64,000 bases of DNA, from positions 11,632 through 75,631 of the forward strand of contig JBCCQH010000023.1 of the NCBI GenBank assembly GCA_039024435.1. Direction: 5' to 3'. Positions within the stretch are counted from its first letter, which is position 1, and each line of letters begins with the position of its first letter. The stretch comes from JBCCQH01 sp039024435. Its GTDB lineage: Bacteria; Bacteroidota; Bacteroidia; J057; JADKCL01. A program made the position numbers and the translations under genes. Positions 1 to 8,564 of this stretch are shown in pieces. The notes beneath the pieces are model-generated. The model ran no database searches. It was not told where the DNA came from and worked only from the letters and a program-made list of their open reading frames with translations.

Positions 1-214
1 ACAGGCTCACCACACACTCAGTTCCCGTTACTGTCCGCTGCACATCTTCCGCATTGAGGACATCCCCTTGCTGGACCTCCAGTTGGGGATGACGCAAGGC
101 CAGCTTTTTCGGGGTCCGGACCAGCGCCTTTACCGCATACCCCTGGTCCAGTGCCAGTTTGAGAAAAAGGCGACCGGTTCTCCCCGTCGCACCAAATAGG
201 GCGATTGTTTTCAT
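1..214 (-). CDS. NAD(P)-binding (NmrA/atypical SDR-like) protein, N-terminal part
   Basis: The 71 visible residues start MKTIALFGATGRTGRLF, a beta strand followed by the glycine-rich nucleotide motif GATGRTG of atypical short-chain dehydrogenases in the NmrA/NAD(P)H-binding group. A second strand, ALVRTP, has an arginine where these proteins usually contact the NADP phosphate, and the stretch LEVQQGDVLN matches the acidic residue near the adenine. The ATG at 214-212 fits the motif position. The C-terminal part lies beyond the left edge, so substrate and catalytic residues cannot be judged. The gene is divergent from the HxlR regulator at 301 with 86 bases between the starts. Such pairs are often regulator plus target, but that link is inferred. 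Confidence 0.85.
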   Translation of the reverse strand, partial: MKTIALFGATGRTGRLFLKLALDQGYAVKALVRTPKKLALRHPQLEVQQGDVLNAEDVQRTVTGTECVVSL

Positions 215-300
215 GTTTTACGATTACTGAATTGAAAGCCGTAAAACTAGGGATTCTTGCTTGCACATACTATTTTAGCCGTACTAACCTTTTTGTGGGT

Positions 301-627
301 ATGGAAAATCAAAAGATCTACGTCACTCCCCGCTGCCCGATCCGCACCACCCTGGAGCTGATCGGCGGCAAATGGAAGCTCATCATCCTCCAACAACTGC
401 TGGACAACGAAGAACTCCGACTCAGTGAGCTAAAGCGCCTCATTCCCGACATCAGCGAAAAAATGCTGATTCAGGAACTCAAAACCCTCACCATCAGTGG
501 GCTGGTGAACCGCAAAAACTACGGAGAGGTGCCGCCCCGCGTAGGCTACCGCGTGACCGGCAAAGGCAAGCACGCCCAAGCCCTGATCGCCGAAATGGTG
601 GCCTTTGCCCATCGCTACGAAGAGTAA
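301..627 (+). CDS. HxlR-family winged-helix transcriptional regulator
   Basis: A 108-residue protein with the full HxlR layout: the N-terminal segment RCPIRTTLELIGGKWKLII, including the family cysteine and the GGKWK signature, then a helix-turn-helix (RLSELKRLIPDISEKMLIQE), and the wing GLVNRKNYGEVPPRVGYRVT. HxlR proteins are small dimeric DNA-binding regulators that often respond to electrophiles or redox stress through the conserved cysteine. I place the start at the ATG at 301 because the family begins only a few residues before the RCP motif. An in-frame upstream start would add an unlikely extension. The gene diverges from the NAD(P)-binding gene at 214, so it probably regulates the shared 86-base region and possibly the nitroreductase-like gene downstream. 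Confidence 0.93.
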   Translation: MENQKIYVTPRCPIRTTLELIGGKWKLIILQQLLDNEELRLSELKRLIPDISEKMLIQELKTLTISGLVNRKNYGEVPPRVGYRVTGKGKHAQALIAEMVAFAHRYEE

Positions 628-710
628 GCTCCACCGGCGTTGGGAATCGACTCACTTTAATTCTGGGCGGACATTGGGCCGCCGTCATCCCAATGCCCGC
701 TCCTGAGAAA

Positions 711-1373
711 TCAGTCAATCCACCGGGACCAGGTATCGCGCTCTTTGCCCAGTTGGCGCATTCCCCCGGGGATAATCCTGGCTCCGCGCTGGGCCGCATC
801 TTCCGGGAAAATAAAGACCGTTCCCGCGATGATCTCGTCTGCGGGAATCCCCAGGTACTCCCGCAATTCGGGGCCGCGCAACTGCCCACCCGAAGACCAG
901 TAATTGGGGAGATTGCGGGCCGTAGCGCCGATCAGGACATTCTGGATGGCTGCCCCGGTTGCCGCGATGTGCTCCATATTCTGGGCATTCCCGATGTAAG
1001 TCGCTTGCCGCTTGATGCCGTCTCGGTTGACCTCTGAAGGCTCCGGCAGCCAGGTTACAATGAACAGCGCATCGGCGGCATCCAGCATCAATTTCAGCTT
1101 GCCGGCCTCGATTTGGGCCTCGGTAGCGTAAGCCGACGTCGCCCGGCACTTCTCCGGGCCCAATACATAAAAGCGAAAAGGCATCGTCGAATTCAGCTCC
1201 TTTTCCGCGATGTATTGGCGATGGACCGGATAGTGGTACGGTGCGTGGGCCGCCAGGTCCAGCAACTCGTCGACGAGCGCCCGCAATTTATCTTCGGCCA
1301 AGTCCGTGGAGAAAGGTGCTTCCGCAAGGACTTTTTGGGTCTTGCGGTTTTTAATCGTGGTATCGGTATTCAT
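711..1373 (-). CDS. Nitroreductase-family protein
   Basis: A 220-residue protein. The N-terminus IKNRKTQKVL resembles the short basic motif with which FMN-dependent nitroreductases begin and contact the flavin phosphate. Near residues 140-165, GAAIQNVLIGATARNLPNYW matches the family's G-A-A-x-Q-N-x-L pattern and the segment leading to a tryptophan. LREYLGIPADEIIAGTVFIF matches the conserved late region of the fold. I use the ATG at 1373 because it sits just before the motif. An in-frame start 36 bases upstream adds residues unlike the family. It faces the HxlR gene tail to tail (stop codons 83 bases apart). The substrate is unknown. Confidence 0.85.
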   Translation of the reverse strand: MNTDTTIKNRKTQKVLAEAPFSTDLAEDKLRALVDELLDLAAHAPYHYPVHRQYIAEKELNSTMPFRFYVLGPEKCRATSAYATEAQIEAGKLKLMLDAADALFIVTWLPEPSEVNRDGIKRQATYIGNAQNMEHIAATGAAIQNVLIGATARNLPNYWSSGGQLRGPELREYLGIPADEIIAGTVFIFPEDAAQRGARIIPGGMRQLGKERDTWSRWID

Positions 1374-1906
1374 GATTGTTCGGTAATTGTTCTTGTGATA
1401 TTGAGACAAATCTCATTTAAAAATTCGATTTATCCGCAATATGGTTGCGGTCGGGGAGCATCTTTTTCCCACAAAGAATCCCCGGCCTTCACCGTGATGC
1501 CCGGTGCAAGTCATCCGAAATCGGCATGCGACGAGCCACAAGGTTGCGCGGCAAAAACAGCACTCACTGCTGAGGGGTCTTTCACGGTGCGACTTTCCCT
1601 AAGAGGCGGTTGATAATTGGTTTGTAAAATTTGCTAGTGGAGATTTTTTTGTCCATCAAGGCTCATTTTGGAGTCCATAGCCCGAGCTATGGGCGAGAAA
1701 ATAGCGGAAGAAGGGCGGAAAAAGATGCCATAGCAAAATCGCAGAATTAAATTTAAACCGCCTCTGAGCTGGATCGAAATCTGACAAACGCACGAGGTGA
1801 AAAATGTATCCTTCCGCGTCGTCGCGCATGACAAACGAGGAGATGACAATGAATAACCCAGAAAGCCAAAATGTATCAGAACACGCAGTCACAATCCCCA
1901 CCGCCG
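1374..1906. other. Intergenic region holding repeat copy 1
   Basis: The 533 bases between the nitroreductase-like gene and the end of the second lipoprotein gene contain the inverted-repeat element at 1602-1765. The remainder, 1374-1601 and 1766-1906, shows no RNA gene and no convincing protein. A short open frame beginning near 1828-1849 on the plus strand has protein-like composition (MTNEEMTMNNPESQ) but runs into the antisense of the lipoprotein gene. It may be a gene remnant or chance. Confidence 0.5.
1602..1765 (+). mobile_element. MITE-like inverted-repeat element, copy 1
   Basis: A 164-base element that begins AGAGGCGGTTGATAATTGG and ends with the inverted counterpart AATTTAAACCGCCTCT. 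Near its centre, CATAGC-CCGA-GCTATG forms a perfect stem. Copies occur at 24695-24857 (opposite orientation) and 56158-56321 (same orientation), with about four in five bases shared and the ends and central hairpin best kept. It encodes no transposase. Its size, terminal inverted repeats and intergenic location fit a miniature inverted-repeat transposable element. I see no clear target-site duplication. Confidence 0.8.
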
Positions 1907-2917
1907 CTAAAACTGCGAAGCCAGCTCCGACTCGACCCAGCTATCGGAATCGACATCGTACAGGCGCACCGCCAGGGTCCAGGCGTGGCCCTCCCTGGGC
2001 CGAATGACGTAGGTAGGCACCATCTCCCCAGTAATGCCGTCCAGAATCAAGCGGTAGCGGCCGTCCACCTGGCTTTCGTCGGTGACCAGGCCCACTTCCT
2101 TACACTGCACTAGACTCCCTTCGTTGTTCTCGTAACAGCGCGCCAGCGCGACCTGGGGTTCGGTGGCGCCCGAAGGGGTAAACAGTTCAAAACGCCAGAC
2201 ATCGTACCCCCCGTCCCCATCGATGGGCTCGGAACTCCGAAAACGTCCGAGAAACTGAGTCGCGGGGGGCACGGCTCCCGGGGAGATTGCCCCCGAGCTT
2301 TCAAGCAACTGAACCGCGTAATTTTCCCGCCACAAGCTCCCGGTTGCGGCAAGCGACTGGTAGCCCTGGGACCGAATTTCGCCGGGACCAGTCAGCTTCG
2401 CGTAGGTCAGCGTCGTGTAGGTACCATCACCGCTGGTCTCCGCCACAGCTTGCTCGGCGTAGCCTTTCCCCTCCGCCGAAAAGGTACGCACAAAATAGCG
2501 GTAATTGTCCGTTCCGACTTTGCGCTGCTGGAAGATGACCGCGATCACCTCCCCAATGGGGTATTGTCCGTAGGCTTGGTAGAAATAGCCCTGACCCGTC
2601 TCGCGTTCGAGGAACTGAGTTACCGCACCGGGAGCCAAGGCTTGCGCCGATTCACCCAAGGCATTGCGCTTCGGTTTTTCCGGATTGACTTCGTGGGGCA
2701 GCGTTATCGGGGGAAAATTGGCGAGAAACTGCGCGAACTTTGCTTTTGCTTCCCCAATTTCCGGGGTTCCGGCCTCCGATATGACCGGACTTTCGTCGGT
2801 CGCTTCATCGCCCGCACCATTGGTGGCTTGGGATCCGCAGGCACTCAGGCCACTGGCAAAAAACACCAGCGCGAGGAGCCATCCGCCCCAATGATCTGCG
2901 CGCACTAATTTATTCAT
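1907..2917 (-). CDS. Lipoprotein of unknown function, candidate immunity protein
   Basis: A 336-residue protein with a hydrophobic leader ending in LSAC, a lipobox that predicts cleavage before Cys27 and lipid anchoring. The mature part is acidic at first (GAGDEATDESPVISEAG) and then strand-rich, with no domain I recognise. Its ATG at 2917 overlaps the stop of the preceding lipoprotein gene by eight bases (ATGAATAA), which suggests coupled translation. It is the last gene of a three-gene operon led by the 1312-residue cell-wall hydrolase. The location would suit a periplasmic protector against peptidoglycan-cleaving toxin domains. That role is inference from arrangement only. Confidence 0.72.
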   Translation of the reverse strand: MNKLVRADHWGGWLLALVFFASGLSACGSQATNGAGDEATDESPVISEAGTPEIGEAKAKFAQFLANFPPITLPHEVNPEKPKRNALGESAQALAPGAVTQFLERETGQGYFYQAYGQYPIGEVIAVIFQQRKVGTDNYRYFVRTFSAEGKGYAEQAVAETSGDGTYTTLTYAKLTGPGEIRSQGYQSLAATGSLWRENYAVQLLESSGAISPGAVPPATQFLGRFRSSEPIDGDGGYDVWRFELFTPSGATEPQVALARCYENNEGSLVQCKEVGLVTDESQVDGRYRLILDGITGEMVPTYVIRPREGHAWTLAVRLYDVDSDSWVESELASQF

Positions 2918-3539
2918 GGTCAGAAATTTGGTCGGTCAACCACTTGCCATCGGTCTCCAGCAAGGTGATTTTAAGCGACGCACTCCGGCTTTGGGTGGCA
3001 TCTTCCGTCAATTGCTTTTCGCCTTTCAGGGTGACCTGAACGACAGCTTGCCCCTCCGACTGAGACAGGCTCACGACCTCCAACGCAGAAAACTGATCGA
3101 ATCCGGCACGCACTGTGACCGGGTCCCGCTCCAAACAAGGGAGGTGTTCGTCCAGCTCCTCTGCTCCGAACTCTTGTTCGCAGGCATTGTATTCCGCTTC
3201 CAAACGGTTCACAAACCCCTCGCTGAAGTAGGTCGACTCCCGCAAAGCGTCCAAAAAGCTCGCCTTGTTCTCAATGATGGCCATTTCCGCATCGTTGTAG
3301 GTCGTCGCAATGCGCGCCTCGTCCGGGCGTCCGATGTACCACCGGAACATCTCTTCCAATGTCCGCCCGATTTCGGCATCTGCGTTTGGCGGGGTATCGC
3401 TGGTCTCTTTCATAGCTACCGTTCCTTCTGATTGTTCGTTGGCCCCTTGTTCCTCCGTCGGGGTACAGGCCACCGCAAACATCCCGATGATGATCAGCAC
3501 CGACCACCAAACATTTCGTCTTCCGTTCATCGTGGGCAT
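2910..3539 (-). CDS. Lipoprotein, NTF2/DUF3828-like, candidate immunity protein
   Basis: A 209-residue protein with a short leader and lipobox FAVAC (Cys25), so it should be lipid-anchored. The mature region contains LEEMFRWYIGRP followed by alternating helices and strands and ends in LKITLLETDGKWLTDQI. This layout, a helix with an F/WY pair and a final GKW strand, recalls small NTF2-like proteins such as DUF3828, though the match is by eye. The ATG directly abuts the stop codon of the upstream hydrolase (3542-3540), with no gap. That spacing means the two proteins are very likely made together. I infer an immunity role because the partner bears several cell-wall-cleaving domains. Confidence 0.72.
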   Translation of the reverse strand: MPTMNGRRNVWWSVLIIIGMFAVACTPTEEQGANEQSEGTVAMKETSDTPPNADAEIGRTLEEMFRWYIGRPDEARIATTYNDAEMAIIENKASFLDALRESTYFSEGFVNRLEAEYNACEQEFGAEELDEHLPCLERDPVTVRAGFDQFSALEVVSLSQSEGQAVVQVTLKGEKQLTEDATQSRSASLKITLLETDGKWLTDQISDHE

Positions 3540-6500
3540 TTATTCGGCAAAGTCTCCGGTTTTATTGGCGAAATCCTCTTTCAGCGATCTGAGGTCGGAA
3601 ATATTTTGATCCACGTAGTCCTTGTAGGTCGAAATGTCCTTCTGGAACAAGACGACCATGGTCAAGGTGTAGGTCTTGTCCCCCCAAGGTTGGGAACCCA
3701 CAAAACGATTCGGGGAGACCTCTACGAGGCGGTTTTCGTCGCTGGTAGCATTGTTCCGGTGTTGCGTCCCCGGATCAAACCACTTAAAGTAGCGGCGATT
3801 CTGATCGTCCACCCCTTGCCCAACGATGGTAACGAAGTGATCCGTCGTCCCCTCGTTGTAGCCGGCCGTATTTTTGCTCGAGGTCTTCCCGTCTGCTTTG
3901 CTGAGGCTGCGGTTAAACGTGTGATCAACGCCTGCCACCACGGGAATACCCTGCGCCAGGTAACCGCTCAGGTAATCAATCGCAATGTTGGCGGTGCCGG
4001 CGGTGTTGAAGGTGCTCTGCTTGTGCTTTTTCGGGATGATGTTTTTGAATTCGGACTTGTCTTCCTTCTGCACCGACAAGAACTGGCCGAGGCCAGTTCC
4101 CCCCACGATGTAGTCGTACTCACCCGGGGCTTCGAGGACCTGACTGCGCTTGAAATCGGCGGGCAGATCTTCGTAGATGGCGCGGTACACCATTTTTTCC
4201 GAAATGTACTTGCACGCCGTCCAGCCGGACTCATTGTCTTCGTACTGCTGATTCGCCGCCGTAGGATTCGGGTTTTGGGTGCGCCAGTCATCTCGCTCCA
4301 TCACGTTGTCAATCGTGGCAAAATCATCCGATCCCGATGCTTCCGACTTGGGAGCCGCTGGCTCTTTTTTCTTGGCCGTGCCCGCGTTGAGGTAGGACAA
4401 TGCCTTGTCCAGTTCGTTGCCCCAGAGCATAGTATTGCTGAACTCCGAGCGGATCTGGGTGACGACGTCCTTGTCGTATTTCTGCCGGTACACACTCTTG
4501 AATTCTGCGATGTGTGCACCGTTTTTATTGAGTTCGGCCAGCGCCGCGTAGACCGCGTCTTCGTCGGTGCCCCAACCATCCATGGCCCGAAACACCCGAT
4601 CCGCAATGCTCGCAAAATCGGGTCCCGCCGGAGTGGAAGTATTGCTGGTTACCGGACGGGCCACCGGCCGAACCGATTCGGTCGGAGCGGACGAGGAGGT
4701 CGTGGGATCGGGGGCGGGATCGTTGCCTTTTACTCCGGAAATCAGGCGGGACTCCGTAGCGCCGCCCGCCGACATCAAGCCATCCTCGGTATTGCGGAAA
4801 ATTCTTCGCTGGTAATAGCGAATGAGCTTGCCCATGCCCGCTTCATCCGTACCCGCGTACTCGGCGGCGTTGGCGGATGTCAGCACGCCGATGGCAGCGA
4901 GCTTGGCGCGGACCGCGTCGACATCGTCGGGGTGATTGACCCCGCCAAAACCGACATCTTCTCCGATCAGGCGTCCGTTGGGCACCCGGCCCGAATTCGT
5001 GTCCTGAGTAGTGCTCGTTTCTTCCGACTCACTCCCTTCGGCCGCTCCCTGAGACGTGCCGACGGGCGCGGAGTCCGTGGCCATCAATGCATTGTCGTCG
5101 CGGTCTCCGAGGTCGACAAAGCCGGCCTGGTCCTTGTCCCGCGCCCGCAATTGCCGGGTGGTGTACCCAAACGTCATCTGGAAATGCGGCTTGTCAACGA
5201 AGGATTTCCAGTCGCCGCCCCACTCAAATCCAAGATTCTTGCCGATGCTGGCAATCGTATCCCAGCGCGGGTTCTTCCAAAGGGCCGCTCCGTCTTTGAT
5301 TTCCACAACGTCGACCGCCATGCCGTAGTTGTGGAAGCTGTATCCGCCGCCTACGGTAGAAGCGCCGCGGGCTTTGAGTTCATCCTGTTCCGCGAAGGAG
5401 CGGAATCCACCCTGGGGCGGAATCCGGAGCTTGATCCCGTGCTCTTTGTCGGCGATGTTGATGAGCGCCCGGGCACTGGCGGCCACACTGGGGTGCATTC
5501 CGACCATGCGCCGTTCCGAGTGCTTGTCCCATACCGTCGCCGAGGCGTAATCGTTGTCCGGGGCCGTCGTATTGTCCTCTTCAGTGACCTCGTTTGCGCT
5601 ACCCGCCGCAGTGTCTGAGGACACGGTGGTATCCTTGGGTTCGGGCGCTTCTTCGACCGTGGTTTCCCCGGACGAGGCCGCCGGATCTGGCGTCAGATCG
5701 TTTCCTTTTACCCCGTTGATCAAGCGCGTCTCCGTAGCGCCCCCCGCCGACATCAGTCCGTCTTCGGTATTGCGGAAAATTCTTCGCTGGTAATAGCGAA
5801 TGAGCTTGCCCATGGCTGCCTCATCCGTTCCCGCATACTCAGCGGCATTGGCGGAGGTGAGCACGCCGATGGCGGCCAGTTTGGCGCGGACCGCTTCGAC
5901 ATCGTCGGGGTGATTGACCCCACCGAAGCCGACATCTTCTCCGATCAGGCGCCCGGTGGGTACCCGGCTCGAATTGCCGTCCTGAGTGGTGCTCGTCTCT
6001 TCCGATTCATTGCCCGCGGTCGCCCCGAGTGGCGCGGAATCCGTAGCCATCAAAGCATTGTCATCGCGGTCTCCCAGGTCCACAAAACCGGCCTCATCTT
6101 TTTCCCGGGCCAGCAATTGCCGGGTAGTGTACCCAAAAGTCATCTGAAAATGGGGCTTGTCGACGAAGGATTTCCAGTCGCCGCCCCACTCAAAGCCCAG
6201 ATTCTTGCCGATGCTGGCAATCGTGTCCCAGCGCGGATTGGTCCAGAGCGCCGCCCCATCCTTGATCTCAACGACGTCAACCGCCATGCCGTAATTGTGG
6301 AAACTGTATCCGCCTCCGACAGTGGAAGCCCCGCGGGCTTTGAGTTCATCCTGTTCCGCAAAGGAGCGGAACCCACCTTGGGGCGGAATCCGGAGTTTGA
6401 TGCCGTGTTCTTTGTCGGCGATGTTGATGAGCGCCCGGGCACTGGCGGCGACGCTGGGGTGCATTCCGACCATGCGCCGCTCTGAGTGGCGGTCCCAAAC

Positions 6501-7478
6501 GGTCGCCGAGGCGTAATCGTTTTCGGCGGCAGCCACGTTGTCCTCTTCGGTGACTTCAACCCCGCTATCCGCCGGCGTATCCGAGGATGCCGTCGTGTCT
6601 TTGGGTTCGGAGGTTTCCTCGGCTTTGAGATCGACATCCCCCCCACCAGAAATACCCGAGTCAAGCAGTGCGATCCGGGCCTCCGTTCGGTGAATCATGA
6701 AATGCCCCTTCTTGAGGGTTGCCTTGTAATTGTTGAGGAGGGTCTTCAGCTTCTCCATCTTTTCCTTGTCGCTGATTTCCTCCTTGAGGATGGGATTGAC
6801 CTTTTCGTAGGCAGTGTGGCCAAACGAGCGGTAATCACCCCGGTAAGTCAGGTCCACCAGCAATTCCTTGATGGTCGGATGCAAGGCATCGTACTGCTCG
6901 GGGGTGAGCATAAACGGCTTGTCCTCTTCGCGCTGGGCGTACGCACCGTGTTTAGTGGCGCGCCCTTTGGCTTTGGCTTCGTACTCGACGTAAACGATCT
7001 CGAAGAGTTTCTTCTGCTGTTCCTGGGTGATGTCTCCGATCTGATCCCGGTAATCGGCTACGTATTTCTTGGCGGAAGCGCCCTTCTTACCGGCAGATGC
7101 GGCGAGGAGATTGGCCTGCTGGCCCCCGATCCCGGCGGCTTGCATGTGGGCTTTAATGCCCGCCTCCGTCCGGTTGCCCATGTCGTATCCCCGGCCGATG
7201 GTAACCCCGGAGTTGTCGGTACCGGGCCAGTGGATATGTCGTGAATACCACGTGCTGTTTTTGGTATCGTTGCCCTCGGCGTCAAAGGTCACTTGTCCCC
7301 GATCTACCTTCAGGGGATCATCTTGCTTTTGCACCGGAGGTCCATCCGGCGGAGTTTCGGATCCACTATCGGCAAATTGAAAAGCGGGGGGACTTAGGGT
7401 TGCTCCGCTGTATTCACCCTCCAGCGATTCTCCGAGTTGACCCGTTGAATTTTCGTTTCCTTGATTGATCTTTTCCAT
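3540..7478 (-). CDS. Modular peptidoglycan hydrolase, candidate injected effector
   Basis: A 1312-residue protein without signal peptide. Order of parts: short motif LSPPAFQFADS (28-38); lysozyme-like domain of the pesticin type (about 66-275) with E68, T93 in GVTIGRGYDMG and D99, the spacing of the pesticin catalytic residues; M15-type zinc peptidase (330-460) with SFHNYGMAVDV and KPHFQM giving H394, D401, H443; a peptidoglycan-binding-like module (510-598); a second M15 domain (H716, D723, H765) and second binding module (836-920); one annexin-like repeat (955-1032, MDGWGTDEDAVYAAL); and a papain/C39-like C-terminal domain with C1089, H1214, D1235. Together these would cut glycan and peptide bonds of the cell wall. 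I start at 7478 because the in-frame extension upstream is cysteine-rich and unlike the rest. Two lipoprotein genes follow immediately. Confidence 0.85.
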   Translation of the reverse strand: MEKINQGNENSTGQLGESLEGEYSGATLSPPAFQFADSGSETPPDGPPVQKQDDPLKVDRGQVTFDAEGNDTKNSTWYSRHIHWPGTDNSGVTIGRGYDMGNRTEAGIKAHMQAAGIGGQQANLLAASAGKKGASAKKYVADYRDQIGDITQEQQKKLFEIVYVEYEAKAKGRATKHGAYAQREEDKPFMLTPEQYDALHPTIKELLVDLTYRGDYRSFGHTAYEKVNPILKEEISDKEKMEKLKTLLNNYKATLKKGHFMIHRTEARIALLDSGISGGGDVDLKAEETSEPKDTTASSDTPADSGVEVTEEDNVAAAENDYASATVWDRHSERRMVGMHPSVAASARALINIADKEHGIKLRIPPQGGFRSFAEQDELKARGASTVGGGYSFHNYGMAVDVVEIKDGAALWTNPRWDTIASIGKNLGFEWGGDWKSFVDKPHFQMTFGYTTRQLLAREKDEAGFVDLGDRDDNALMATDSAPLGATAGNESEETSTTQDGNSSRVPTGRLIGEDVGFGGVNHPDDVEAVRAKLAAIGVLTSANAAEYAGTDEAAMGKLIRYYQRRIFRNTEDGLMSAGGATETRLINGVKGNDLTPDPAASSGETTVEEAPEPKDTTVSSDTAAGSANEVTEEDNTTAPDNDYASATVWDKHSERRMVGMHPSVAASARALINIADKEHGIKLRIPPQGGFRSFAEQDELKARGASTVGGGYSFHNYGMAVDVVEIKDGAALWKNPRWDTIASIGKNLGFEWGGDWKSFVDKPHFQMTFGYTTRQLRARDKDQAGFVDLGDRDDNALMATDSAPVGTSQGAAEGSESEETSTTQDTNSGRVPNGRLIGEDVGFGGVNHPDDVDAVRAKLAAIGVLTSANAAEYAGTDEAGMGKLIRYYQRRIFRNTEDGLMSAGGATESRLISGVKGNDPAPDPTTSSSAPTESVRPVARPVTSNTSTPAGPDFASIADRVFRAMDGWGTDEDAVYAALAELNKNGAHIAEFKSVYRQKYDKDVVTQIRSEFSNTMLWGNELDKALSYLNAGTAKKKEPAAPKSEASGSDDFATIDNVMERDDWRTQNPNPTAANQQYEDNESGWTACKYISEKMVYRAIYEDLPADFKRSQVLEAPGEYDYIVGGTGLGQFLSVQKEDKSEFKNIIPKKHKQSTFNTAGTANIAIDYLSGYLAQGIPVVAGVDHTFNRSLSKADGKTSSKNTAGYNEGTTDHFVTIVGQGVDDQNRRYFKWFDPGTQHRNNATSDENRLVEVSPNRFVGSQPWGDKTYTLTMVVLFQKDISTYKDYVDQNISDLRSLKEDFANKTGDFAE
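4713..6521 (-). repeat. Tandem in-gene duplication, 966-base period
   Basis: Within the hydrolase gene, residues 320-600 and 642-922 are near copies. Each unit holds an M15 peptidase domain and a peptidoglycan-binding-like module. The units occupy 5679-6521 and 4713-5555. The DNA is close to identical over long stretches, for example the codons for the VGFGGVNHPDDV segment, so the duplication is recent or is kept similar by recombination. Both units keep all three zinc ligands. Confidence 0.9.
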
Positions 7479-7769
7479 GGCTTTAGAACAAATAAATATG
7501 TCGCGACGATAATCTATTATGCAGTAGCCACCTTTAGTGCAGCAAGACCAACCTTGTCTCAACTTATCCGCTGACTGCGGCCCTAATTACAGACGACTGC
7601 ATCAAACACTAACTGTAAATAGCCAATTTTACCTCAATAAATCAACCAAAAGATTCAACAATTGGCCCACTGCCGGAAATTCCCGGCAGCATCTTTTCCG
7701 ATGGCCGCGGCGGAGCCGGGGACCGCATCGCAACATTCCGGTGCAAATTTGTTATCTTTTCATTGGCTT

Positions 7770-8519
7770 ATGCAAAGAATCCTCGCTTTTATCTTCCTGG
7801 TTTTCCCCTTGCTACTGGTCGGTCAAGCCCCGCCGCGCACGCTTTTTGTGTACGGTGGACAGGTCAATCAGCAATTTATCCGCTACACTGCCCAACTTAC
7901 CGGCAAAGCACGCCCGAAAATCTGCTTTCTTCCCACCGCCACCGGGGATCGGGACGGCTACATTGCATTTTTCTATGAATTGTGCTCCGGTTTATCGGTG
8001 GATCCCTACGTACTGCGTGCCTTTACCAGTTCTTCCCGGCAAAATGAATCTTGGGAAGCAACCCTCACGCGCATGGACGCGATCATCGTCGGAGGGGGCA
8101 ATACTTTGAATATGCTCGCCATCTGGCGGGCCCAAGGGATCGATTTGGCCTTGCGCAAAGCCTACGCGCAAGGCGTCGTCCTCGCCGGCGGCAGTGCGGG
8201 GTCACTCTGCTGGTTCACCGGCGGGACCACCGATTCGCGTCCCATCGAGTTGACCATTGTGGAGGGGCTGGGCTATCTGCCCTACAGCCATTGTCCCCAC
8301 TACCATTCTGAGGCCTCCCGAAAACCCCTGTATCACGAAAATATCCGCACCGGAAAGCTGACCGCGGGATACGCCTGCGATGACAATGCCGGCCTGGTTT
8401 TCAAAAATGAAATCTTGCAAAACGGCGTCGCCACCGATACCAGTAGCCACGCCTATTTTGTACAATTGCAAAAGGGAGAAATCGTCGAAGAGCGCATTGA
8501 GGCGGAACTTATCGAATGA
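7770..8519 (+). CDS. Peptidase E-like protein (S51 family), exported
   Basis: A 249-residue protein of the peptidase E/cyanophycinase superfamily, which cleaves dipeptides with N-terminal aspartate using a catalytic serine in a nucleophile elbow. The elbow is visible as VVLAGGSAGSLCWF, and the preceding DAIIVGGGNTLNMLAIW matches the conserved substrate-binding segment. SHCPHYHSE supplies the conserved histidines. I begin at the ATG at 7770, which gives a leader (RILAFIFLVFPLLLVGQA) typical of Sec export; most peptidase E proteins are cytoplasmic, so export is unusual. A near-consensus -7 box, TATCTTTT, lies at 7753-7760. It is divergent from the hydrolase operon, with 291 bases between starts. 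Confidence 0.87.
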   Translation: MQRILAFIFLVFPLLLVGQAPPRTLFVYGGQVNQQFIRYTAQLTGKARPKICFLPTATGDRDGYIAFFYELCSGLSVDPYVLRAFTSSSRQNESWEATLTRMDAIIVGGGNTLNMLAIWRAQGIDLALRKAYAQGVVLAGGSAGSLCWFTGGTTDSRPIELTIVEGLGYLPYSHCPHYHSEASRKPLYHENIRTGKLTAGYACDDNAGLVFKNEILQNGVATDTSSHAYFVQLQKGEIVEERIEAELIE

Positions 8520-8564
8520 ATTCGGCCACGCCTCGCCCTCCGGCATTGGCTTACGCTGTCTGGA

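Noticed and set aside
1804..2007. Short plus-strand frame with MTNEEMTMNNPESQ
   Set aside because: The composition is protein-like only for about 35 residues before it runs opposite the lipoprotein gene. It could be a remnant but cannot be supported.
3432..5618. A 728-codon open frame on the plus strand
   Set aside because: It lies opposite the hydrolase gene, repeats with the same period and has no domain. It is the mirror of strongly biased codons.
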